64,000 bases of DNA, taken from assembly GCF_003589595.1 (NCBI RefSeq), contig NW_020653397.1, forward strand, positions 337,185 to 401,184. The letters run 5' to 3'. A program made the position numbers and the translations under genes. The notes beneath the pieces were generated by a model. That model saw only the letters and a list, made by a program, of their open reading frames with translations, made no database searches and was not told the origin of the DNA. This stretch comes from Hyposmocoma kahamanoa. Its lineage: Eukaryota; Arthropoda; Insecta; Lepidoptera; Cosmopterigidae. Positions 56,201 to 64,000 of the stretch are shown piece after piece; position 1 is the first letter of the stretch; every line of letters starts with the position of its first letter.

Positions 56201-57594
56201 GTTTATTTGAAAAGAGCAATCCCTAGAGTTTCTTGCTCGTTCTTCTCAGGGAGGTCAGCGTAGTGAACGAGCAGTAGCTTAAATGTGACGTGTTCAAGTG
56301 TAAATTTATTTTACCTATGGAATAAATAATGTTTGACTTTGACATCTAGTTGGTTTTTTAAACTACAATAGTATCTATCTATCTATATACAATAGTAGTA
56401 GTAGGTATTTTTATGGAATGGGTCTTACCATATAATGGATACAGATTGAAAATGTCCTTAGAGGCTGGGTTAAACATACCAAAAATAAATGAGATTTATC
56501 ATAAAGTTGAAGCGAGTGGAGGTCGTTAAAAATATACGTCTACGAGTACATAACACTTGTAGGTCTACTGTCTCTGATTACCCCATTTGTAGACAGTTGT
56601 GATGGTATGAATGAGTTTCTACGGCAAATCGTAGGCCTTAGACTTAAAAAGTAATAGAAGCGTAAATACACATACACATATTATATGGACGTCGGGTCCG
56701 CGCTAGAAAGTGTCCGAACTTATAGGGCGTTAAAATCGTATACAGAGCGTCATTCACGCTTTAGTCTTCGTTTGTTCGACTGACAGCGAAGCAAACAAAA
56801 TTAGACAGTACTGCGATGACATTACAATTTCAATTCAACGTTTTAGCTTTTTCATATTCCTTTACATGTCACTATGTTTAAATAGGTTGACTTGGGACAT
56901 TTTTTTCGTGGTTTTTGTATTAGACCCGTCGTCGTCCATTTATTTGTAAGTCAATGTACACATAAATGAAAATATGGTGTTTTTTCTATTTTTAACCTTG
57001 TTTTTATAATTTATAAACATTTACCATATTTACTTACGACAATATTATTATATTGTCCAAGTGTACACTACGGGTGTATGTATGTGTTATGAATAGTGTT
57101 AAGAATTTTTTCCTGTCCTGACGGCCTGGGTTGGGGGATGTCCATAGAAAGAATCCTCTCTTTTAGTGGTCTGCCCGCCACTGGAACAAGCCAGAATGTT
57201 CCATTGAAATAAAAACAAGACTGTAGGTTGTATTGTTCGCATCAGGTGAGCGAGAGCGACCTGCTGCCGCACGGCGTGTGCGTGCAGTGCGCGCACACGC
57301 TGCTGGCTTGGAGCGAGCTGGTGGAGTGCAGCCGCGACGCCGACCGGGCGCTGCGCACGCGCCTCGCGCAGTTGCAGCTCGTAGCCCAGCAGGTGCGTTT
57401 CACGAGTCATTTGGATGTACAGCAATCCTCCTGTTTCAAATCGCCGCTGTGGCTACCGTTGTCACTATGCCGCTACAAACTATGTTAGACCCAAACTAAA
57501 TACTACTTCCCTGTGGATTACAATTAAAATAATTGTTTCAGGATATTAAACCCTCAACAAAGCGTGAACCGAACCAAATTGACCAGCTAAATGA
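53300..57594 (+). CDS. ZAD zinc-finger protein gene, shared 5' exons
   Basis: Four exons join in phase: 53300-53381 (MNSTTERIFLSNPGA..., donor GTAAGT), 55099-55226 (first ZAD half, donor GTAAGC), 57246-57392 (second ZAD half, donor GTGCGT) and 57542-57594 (donor GTAAGT). They encode 136 codons and end in phase 2 with GA. The ZAD domain, a dimerising zinc module of insect C2H2 proteins, has its first cysteine pair in NLCRTCATN (C35 and C38) and its second in GVCVQCAHTLLAW, split between two exons. The start codon is the ATG at 53300; exon 1 ends one base into a codon and exon 2 supplies the other two. No stop follows in the fourth exon, so a downstream exon must supply the finger array. Exon 3 is far more GC-rich than its surroundings. 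Introns 1 and 2 carry LINE and MITE insertions. Confidence 0.85.
54235..54830 (+). pseudogene. LINE fragment: RNase H and C-terminal zinc knuckle, in ZAD intron 1
   Basis: RWVPGHPDVEVNETADVLAK is the RNase H motif of LINE ORF2 (families such as I or R1-like). Further on CRFCHKVDDTHAHLLTQC is the C-terminal CCHC motif. Frames shift between the pieces (54265-54492 and about 54599-54802). Nothing upstream in the intron encodes the reverse transcriptase. Confidence 0.75.
55344..55405. repeat. Inverted repeat at the 5' junction of the LINE
   Basis: AAAGCCCAAGTATTGCTACT and ATT precede a 7-nt spacer, which is followed by the reverse complement AATAGTAGCAATACTTGGGC. The right arm is partly LINE sequence (ATACTTGGGCC encodes the ILGP block), so the left arm is an inverted copy of the LINE's own 5' end. 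Confidence 0.8.
55390..56345 (+). mobile_element. 5'-truncated Jockey/CR1-type LINE (family L1) in ZAD intron 2
   Basis: It encodes LGPFLFLIYINDLPFFVKDH, VLFADDTFLIF (catalytic FADD), LGVTLDSKLQWFPHISSLAS and GILLWGKAADIQ. It is close to the 23.4-kb copy but keeps an open frame of more than 270 codons without the internal stop. Relative to that copy about 170 bp is deleted after NNSFMGK (at about 56168). The 3' UTR follows, ending GGAATAAATAATGTTTGACT. It lies in the sense orientation of the host gene and lacks everything upstream of reverse transcriptase domain 4. Confidence 0.9.
56675..56956. mobile_element. Short MITE, internally deleted form of the 2.18-kb transposon, in ZAD intron 2
   Basis: The sequence is the reverse complement of the two ends of the element at 35549-37725 joined together. 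One end has TTATATGGACGTCGGGTCCG and the other ends GTCCATTTATTTGTAAGTCA then ATG. The 8-bp word TACACATA lies at both edges (from 56667 or 56673 on the left, 56957-56964 on the right), again an 8-bp target duplication. Confidence 0.8.
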
Positions 57595-58185
57595 GTAAGT
57601 ATTATTACTTTTCAATTCTGCTGATATGTCACTGTGGCATTATACCTGATGGAAAGTAACCAAGTGGACGAAGGTGGTACACGTTCGCCTAGAAGACGCA
57701 GCATTCCATTCCTTCGGCCTATTCACTCTGATCTTATCAATGCCCTGAATGTACCGTTCGGGAAATATAAAACACGGCAAAGAGTTGCTCTCTTTAGCTG
57801 CATGCATAATGAACGCGCAAACGTTCCGTGCGGGTGCGGGTGATGCGGGAACGTGTAAGAGTGAAATTCTTCGAGGCGACGCGACGCGACTGATTAACCG
57901 TTGACCAAACCTAATAGTGTAAGCAAGCGCTTTATAAAATACCTATACGATAATCGATGGCGATGCTTACGAGATTTACCTCAGCAAGCACGATGTTGCT
58001 ATTTAATATCTTAGCTCAGCGCTCCGGTGAGTCCAAAGCGTCCGACTGAGAACCGGTAGATTCGTGGTGACAATAGTACTCCACAAGAAAGCAAGCTTGA
58101 GCTCAATGGAGATTGGTTGATTTCGAGCTCCAATATTATTGAAGACTTTTGGTAACTGAACATACAAAATCCCGTGAAAACGAGA

Positions 58186-58420
58186 TAATAATAATAAAAT
58201 AATAATAATAATAATAACGCACACACTCGACATAGCCCCGCCCTAGGGAAACCCTGTGTCGCGGGTGCCATGGACACACAAATGGACAATTACAAATTAC
58301 ACCCAAACTCACGAGACAAATAAATGTAGGCCATACAAATATTTCTCCCGGCCCGGGAATCGATACCTGGGACCTCTGCATGGCAGTCCGGCATGGTAAC
58401 CGTTCGACCACGGAGGCAGA
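58186..58420 (-). repeat. tRNA-derived SINE (family S1) in ZAD intron 4
   Basis: Full-length copy: a minus-strand head CTGCCTCCGTGGTCGAACGG and B-box GTATCGATTCCCGGG, a body shared with the 20.20-kb copy, and a (TTA)n tail, seen on the plus strand as ATAATAATAATAATAATAA. Confidence 0.85.
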
Positions 58421-58424
58421 TCCA

Positions 58425-59555
58425 TCATGTTCCCGAATGAATTAATGAATTTGGAACTAAGTCCGTAGATTAACAGAACCCCCAGAAACGTCTACGTACT
58501 AAGCTGAAGGGGTCATCGGAACAAACTTATTCTATGATAGAAAAAAGCAAATGAGAATTGGATGCCAGAAAATGCATCTGCTGGTCAGTGTTCTGGTATA
58601 AGTACAACCGCTCAAAGTGGCGAGTGTTGTGATATCTGTGAATAAACCGCTGCTGAGTACGAGTTAGTGCAGTCTGAATGTCTCCAAGTTACCACTCTGT
58701 GAACAAAATTTATGGGCATAAAATAACATTCCACGTAAAGTACCTTCTCGAACGTATGCACAGGTGCTATGCTGTGACGTAGAATGGCATGCTTTTGGGT
58801 GTAACTGGGGTACCTAATACTTCCTAGTATCGTCACTCATTCGTCACGTCTCCATGAGGAACAGCAGATGAGGTTTCAATGTCAATGTGGTGATTGATCT
58901 CGTCGAGATTTCAGTGCAATCTCCGAATATTATCAATTTACTTTAACCGCACGAAAGATGCGTCCCAGTTTTCTTTTGTCACAATTAATGAATGCATAAG
59001 AAAGCGTATTGGTTAGATTAGCTAAGCGAGAAGTACAAAAACGGGAGACTGACCTGAAGCATGCGAAGATGATCGGGATGGCCATCAGGCTTTTTGCATC
59101 CGGTCGACAATTTTTTACGACATGTCAGGGCAGCCTTTTGTCCGTGGCTACTAGAGCCCGTTTTAGGATCCCGCAACCCGGCATTCAAAAGTGCAACCAT
59201 CATGGAGCACTGGAACCAGTCCGCAAGCGCAACGTAACTACCCAAACCCTTCCAGAAAGGCTACCTCAGACATCATGCTGGAACACGACTTTTACTGTTT
59301 GGCGACCTTATTTTACCAGCATGGTGATTGCTAACAACGGACGAAACCAACCACTGGTAATAAGTAGTTCGTTTGTCACCACCCAAGGTGATAAACGAAC
59401 TACTTAATACCGGCACGTTCAGGGAAACCTGGTTAAAAGAGCCCGTGTACACGAACGACTTCAACTCTCAAACTAACTCAAGTTAAGCTTATTTTACTGT
59501 CCTTCTGTCCACTTAGTGAAATGTCAACAGTTCCTATATTGGTGTGTTATTTCAG
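58425..59555. other. Distal part of ZAD intron 4
   Basis: No exon is supported. An open frame at 59009-59407 has no recognisable domain. A strong hairpin lies at 59364-59407. The intron ends in the acceptor GTTATTTCAG. Confidence 0.4.
59364..59407. other. 19-bp stem hairpin
   Basis: AAGTAGTTCGTTTGTCACC, then a 6-nt loop ACCCAA, then GGTGATAAACGAACTACTT. The arms are complementary except for one position that can form a G-U pair in RNA. Confidence 0.75.
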
Positions 59556-60618
59556 GTTAGATTCAACACTTCGTAAAATCATAGAGGAAGCAATAAGTGA
59601 CTATTCAAATACGATAAACATAGGTGGGGAACACTCGGATGTTGAGTTTGTTTGCCAAAAATGCCCAGAACATCCCATTTCGACCACTTCCGAAGAGTTA
59701 GCTGAACATATTGAGGTGGAACATATTTCAGACCTGAACATCATGCATGCAACCGAACGCTTTATAAAAGACTATGTCACTTTTGTAGAAAAATTAACTC
59801 TCGAGGACTCGACAGATAGTGACTCGAACAAACAATCATCAGAACCAATATTACGAAGTTATTGCTGTCCATTTTGTGCAAGCGTGTTTTCATCCACGAT
59901 ACGTTTAAGCCATCATATTAGCCAACATGTTGAAGTAAACATAAATGTGGGGATTATATGTTGCGAAGTACAGTACACGGAAAGAGAATCCTTTTTTAAA
60001 CATTTACATAAATCACACGTGATCTGCAACGAAAATAATGTGAATAACATTTGTCGGACTTGTGGTTTTTCTACCGATACCCACAACGACCTTCAAACAC
60101 ATATTATCGATGAACACGCTACAGAGCAACATAGAAATAAAGGTAAAGATATAAGTAAGTTGCCAAAAAATGGCACTAGACATCAAAAATACATACCTGT
60201 TGCTTGTCCAGAATGCCACAAGGTTTTCTCTAATAAGTACCACATGCTGACTCACTTGAAAAGTCACTCAGAAATCACGAGATATATTTGCGAGTTATGC
60301 GAAAAAACTTACAGCAATGCTTCAAACTTATCAAAGCACAAAAAATTAGTTCATCAGGGAATTTTAAGTTATGTTTGCCATTTTTGCGGCGAGGCGTTTC
60401 CTTCGAGGCAAACACGGGACACACATTCGAGGATACATAGTGGAGATGCGCCATTCCATTGCGACTATTGTACGAAAAATTTCCGCTCAAAACAAACCTT
60501 GCAGAGACACATCGAAATGCACTTAGATATAAGGAAATACGCATGTCACTTCTGTCCAAAGAAATTTAGAAAGGGCTCTCACCTGATATACCATATAAGC
60601 ACTCACGGAAGGAAGTAA
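59556..60618 (+). CDS. ZAD gene alternative 3' exon A: C2H2 finger array
   Basis: Acceptor TTATTTCAG; the first base G completes the GA from the shared exons (Glu), then LDSTLRKIIEEAISDYSN. It gives 353 residues and a stop, for a 490-aa isoform. After a degenerate first finger (CQKCPEHP...) there are well-formed C2H2 fingers: CPFCASVFSSTIRLSHHISQ, CRTCGFSTDTHNDLQTH, CPECHKVFSNKYHMLTHLKS, CELCEKTYSNASNLSKH, CHFCGEAFPSRQTRDTH, CDYCTKNFRSKQTLQRH and CHFCPKKFRKGSHLIYH. One further ICCEVQYTERESFFKH unit lacks the usual spacing. The product is probably a nuclear DNA-binding factor. The in-frame ATG at 59521 lies in the intron and is unlikely to be used. There is no room for a 3' UTR before exon B. 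Confidence 0.82.
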
Positions 60619-60637
60619 CGGAGATTGTTTGTTGCAG

Positions 60638-61754
60638 GTGCAAGCCCTGCCAACACGCATTTGAGACTAGAACGAACCTGGACTCTTCTGAAATCCAGTA
60701 TTACATAGATACCTCTCAAAATGTGAAAGATAATCTAGAAGATAATCATTTCCTAGGAGAAAATGCTTCACAATCTGACGACGACGATGAACCTCTTTCA
60801 AGTGTTGCAACCAAAAAATCCACAGATTTATATACCAACTTCTACCATGCTTTATTAAAGTTCCGAAATCATTTCTTCTCTAAACATAAATTAGAGCCGA
60901 TCAATGAAATTACAGACTCCAGCGATTCCGAAATAGTCAACGATGACAGTATGAACGGCGAAATTGAAGAACTGAACATTGACAATTTCGACGACTTAAC
61001 ACAGTGCAACATGAGAAAAGACAGAATGGATGAAAGAACTCGACTGGAACTAAGCGAAGTTAGATCGAAAATAAATGGGAAGATCTATTACACTTGCAGT
61101 ATATGCGGTAAAAATCTGAGCTCAGCTCATACATATGTGTTCCATAAACGAATTCATACGGGAGAACGCCCATGCGTGTGTCATATATGCGGAAAACAGT
61201 TCAGAGCTCCGAATGGCTTACAAAGACACTTGACGGAAACTCACGAGAAAGTACGCCGACACTCGTGCAGATATTGTCCAAAGAATTTCGCTAATTCGCA
61301 GAATTTGAAACAACATATGCGGATACATACAGGGGAGCGTCCTTTCGTGTGTTCTCATTGCGGAAAACGGTTTACACAGAGTGGATCTTTGCATGTCCAT
61401 TTGAAGACACACAGTGAACATTTCCCATATTCGTGCGCAGAATGCGGCGCAAAGTTTCGACTTAGATCCGGCTTAACAAGGCACAGACTCAAACATACAG
61501 GAGAAAGACCACATGTATGCACTCACTGCGGCAAAGGGTTTCGTCAAAAGCATGAATTAAACAGTCACACATTGTCTCATACCGACTCCAAACCGTTTAC
61601 TTGCATACACTGTGGCGCTGCGTTCAGACAACGAAGGGCGTTGACGCATCACGTTAAAAGACTGCATGACAATGAACAAGCAAGAGAAGTGATACAACCC
61701 ATATCTGCTCGGGGTCCAAATATGCTAGTCTATACACAAATCGGACCATACTAA
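60638..61754 (+). CDS. ZAD gene alternative 3' exon B: 7 C2H2 fingers
   Basis: Acceptor TTTGTTGCAG at 60637, then G in the same phase as exons A, C and D. It encodes 371 residues (508-aa isoform). It starts CKPCQHAFETRTNL, the first half of a finger without its histidines, and then an acidic, Ser/Asp-rich linker (SQSDDDDEPLSS, DSSDSEIVNDDS). Seven regular fingers follow from about residue 260 on, with TGERP-type linkers: CSICGKNLSSAHTYVFH, CHICGKQFRAPNGLQRH, CRYCPKNFANSQNLKQH, CSHCGKRFTQSGSLHVH, CAECGAKFRLRSGLTRH, CTHCGKGFRQKHELNSH and CIHCGAAFRQRRALTHH. There is no good start codon of its own upstream of the fingers, which supports splicing from the shared exons. Confidence 0.82.
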
Positions 61755-61915
61755 TGTAAATAATTTAGAAATTATTTGTTCTTATATGTACTTATAGTAT
61801 ATAACAGAGACTAAAACTTGTTGTAATCGAATGAAAGTTTATAATATAATTATTAGAAAATCTCGTAAGCTTTTTATTAATATTTTCATGACACCTTTTC
61901 GCTTCTACTTTACAG

Positions 61916-62552
61916 AACATTAACCGAATTCGATAGAATCGACGTCAAAGTCGAAGAAAACGAAGAAAACAAATCCGCGATAAGTCTCATTGAAAACATA
62001 AATAAACCTAAAATTTCTATCGCAGAAAACGGCAAAAAGTATGCGTCATGTGAGGTATGTAAAAGAAACATCGGTGTGAATTCATGGAGACGCCATGCGC
62101 GGTTGCATCAAGGAGAGAAGAGGTACAGCTGTCATACCTGTGGCCTTGCATTTAGCGACAGCGGAAATCTCACGAGACACACTAGAGCATTACACACAGG
62201 AGATCGTCCACACAGTTGTCCAGTTTGTCGTAAAACATTCTCAAGGAATAGCCATTTACAAGATCATGTAAAATCTCATTCGGATAGAAGAGAATTTGTT
62301 TGTGATCTCTGCGGGAAGGCGTCGAAATCCAGCACCGCGTTGCGAATGCACAAAAAGACGCACGAAAGCCAGCGCAAATTCTTGTGTATGGAGTGCGGGT
62401 CCAGGTTTAAAAGGCCCGGCGAGCTGCGTGCGCATGTGACGGTTCACACGGGAGAAAAAGCATTCAATTGTAGATGCGGACGAACATTCAGGCTGCGGAG
62501 TCAACTGACTGCACATTCTCGTACACATAAAAATACTGAGGCAGAAAGTTAA
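61916..62552 (+). CDS. ZAD gene alternative 3' exon C: C2H2 finger array
   Basis: Acceptor CTACTTTACAG at 61915; base A completes GAA (Glu), the same phase as the other alternatives. It gives 211 residues (348-aa isoform, the shortest). An acidic linker (KVEENEENKSAISLIENI) precedes the fingers: CEVCKRNIGVNSWRRHARLH, CHTCGLAFSDSGNLTRH, CPVCRKTFSRNSHLQDH, CDLCGKASKSSTALRMH, CMECGSRFKRPGELRAH and a last CRCGRTFRLRSQLTAH. The last has one residue between the cysteines instead of two. The stop at 62550 is 143 nt before exon D. Confidence 0.8.
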
Positions 62553-62695
62553 CGATTCCTTGAACTGTGTTGTGTTATTGTTCAAGGTTAATGGTGAAGA
62601 TTATTGATGAAAGAGAATATTTTGCCCAACTTAACAAAACTACAAAATAATATTTTTTTAGTCTCTTAAGTCTTGATGGACCTGCTTTGTTGCAG

Positions 62696-63818
62696 GTTCC
62701 AAGAAGTGGCATTCGTAGTGCCGGCGCACGCGCCGCCGGAGTACGCTGCATCGGGACGCGCCACGCCCATTCTGCGCAAAGCTTGCGATTACTGTCGCTC
62801 AGAATATCCACAAAATGACTACACGGATCACTTGACGACCGCTCATTCGGACCGTCTTTTCCACTGTGAAGAATGCAACAACTACGTCGACAGAAAAGAC
62901 TTTCTTTCCCACATGACTGTACACGCAATGGAGTACTCCTCGGAGAACGTGAGAAAAGAAATTAAGAGGCAAATGCAAATGAGGGCTAAACGTGAAATAA
63001 AGGACGAAAATGAAAACACAGAAGTCAGTAATAAAGAACCTGTTCTGCAAAATGACAATACGGACGTACAAGCTACTCCACAAACTACAGTAAGAAGCTT
63101 TGGGAGAGAAGAAGAGGACCAAAATGATTTTTCTGATCACAGCGATACCGAAAATGATTTCGGGCCTTTACCTGAATCAGTTTTTGAAGCTATAGAAGAT
63201 TCGCAAGACAGTCAAACCGAAAGCGTTGAAACTTCTAATACGGGTGATGAGATAGCCAGGAACTCGGCCAGTACAAATCGCTCTTTAAAAACAGGAAAAG
63301 GAAAAATAGTACGGAGGTGTTCCGTTTGTGGTAAAGAGTACACTGTTTCTTCGAGCTACTTCTATCACGTGAAATACTCTCACAAGCAGACTAAAGAGCA
63401 TTCATGTAAAACTTGCGGGCGCAAGTTCGCGACAAAAGGCAGTTTGGCCCAACATTCCAGCATCCACACCGGGGAAAGCCCGTTTGAATGCGACGAATGT
63501 GGCAAAAAGTTCCGAAGCAATGCCAGCTTGTACATTCACAAACAGACTCATAACGGGCGTAAAAATTACTCTTGTACACATTGCGATGCGTCTTTCCGCT
63601 GGAAGACGCACTTGGCGAGGCACATGACCCGACACTCAAAAGAGAAGAGACACGTTTGCGCGGTGTGCGGCCGAGGCTTCAGCGTCAAGTGCGACCTGCT
63701 CCGTCACGCCAGAACTCACGAGGCGGGAAAGATCGATTGCGAGAAGTGTGGCGCCACATTCGCTCAAATGCGGTACTTGAAAGTGCACATGGAAAAGAAA
63801 CACCCTAGTGCGAAGTAA
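62696..63818 (+). CDS. ZAD gene alternative 3' exon D: 8 C2H2 fingers
   Basis: Acceptor CTTTGTTGCAG at 62695; G completes GAG (Glu), the same phase. It encodes 373 residues (510-aa isoform). Two fingers come first (CDYCRSEYPQNDYTDH and CEECNNYVDRKDFLSH), then a long acidic, Glu/Asp/Ser-rich linker (about 120 residues). A run of six follows: CSVCGKEYTVSSSYFYH, CKTCGRKFATKGSLAQH, CDECGKKFRSNASLYIH, CTHCDASFRWKTHLARH, CAVCGRGFSVKCDLLRH and CEKCGATFAQMRYLKVH. No canonical AATAAA is seen in the remaining 182 nt, so the transcript probably extends past the window. An in-frame ATG at 62673 lies in the intron. Confidence 0.82.
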
Positions 63819-64000
63819 GAATCTCGTGGATTCAAAACGTGGATTGTCATTTCATTTTAAATGTCTACGCATGCAGGTGTAGCTTTGATTAAATTCATTA
63901 AAAAAATAATTGGTCCCTGGGACATTTGTGAAACTAGATCTTATTCACTATCTTTTTTCATAAAATCAAAAAATCACTTGTTTTCATAACGACAATTTCC

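Noticed and set aside
59009..59407. A 132-codon frame in ZAD intron 4 as an extra exon.
   Set aside because: It lacks zinc-finger or other domain content, and no acceptor/donor pair fits the phase; it is probably old repeat sequence.
59521..60618. Exon A as an independent single-exon gene starting at the ATG at 59521.
   Set aside because: The first residues lie in a pyrimidine-rich acceptor region, and the phase match to the shared ZAD exons is exact, so splicing is the better model.
63870..63900. A fifth alternative exon after D (CATGCAG acceptor near 63877).
   Set aside because: In the required phase it meets a stop after four codons and holds no finger sequence.

Overview
This window is eukaryotic. 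It looks like a lepidopteran (moth or butterfly) chromosome segment, AT-rich between genes with GC-rich short exons. Two dispersed repeat families that I recognise as widespread in Lepidoptera support this: one with the core CGACTTCAAAAAAAGGAGG, and one containing a 'TACTGCTT(C/G)(A/G)CGGCAGAAATA'-type block. tRNA-derived SINEs, Jockey-like LINEs, a mariner and a Ty3/gypsy element fit too. The species cannot be told from the sequence alone. Exon models were made by eye from reading frame, splice sites and codon phase.

Layout. 1-30.3 kb has no convincing host gene. It is a patchwork of repeats: SINEs, LINE fragments (one nested in another), a TA-flanked MITE inside a SINE, a Harbinger-like palindromic MITE, a complete but coding-dead LTR retrotransposon (13.36-17.09 kb), a 5'-truncated LINE (23.4-24.7 kb), an 88-bp tandem duplication and a decayed mariner (27.5-28.8 kb). 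Part of this stretch may be a 5' intron of the next gene, because that gene's first coding exon is preceded by a splice acceptor.

30.4-41.0 kb (+) is a protein kinase D orthologue: 15 coding exons and 859 aa, with two C1 domains, a PH domain and a CAMK-type kinase domain, all key residues present. Its introns hold a foldback element and a 2.18-kb DNA transposon with an 8-bp target duplication. 41.0-50.0 kb is gene-poor.

50.06-52.94 kb (+) is a three-exon gene for an 813-aa secreted or membrane-anchored protein of unknown function. It has a signal peptide, a very long low-complexity Thr/Lys/Glu-rich region and a compact hydrophobic C-terminal module. About 360 bp downstream starts a ZAD zinc-finger gene (53.3 kb to the window edge, +).

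The ZAD locus is the most interesting part. Four small 5' exons encode an N-terminal leader and the ZAD domain and end in codon phase 2. Downstream lie four consecutive blocks (A-D), each with its own 3' splice acceptor in the matching phase, its own C2H2 finger array and its own stop codon. This is the layout of a lola/mod(mdg4)-type locus, in which one N-terminal domain is joined to alternative DNA-binding 3' exons. Stop A and acceptor B are only 19 nt apart. The 5' introns of this gene have been invaded by LINEs, a SINE and a MITE derived from the 8-bp-TSD transposon found in the kinase gene.
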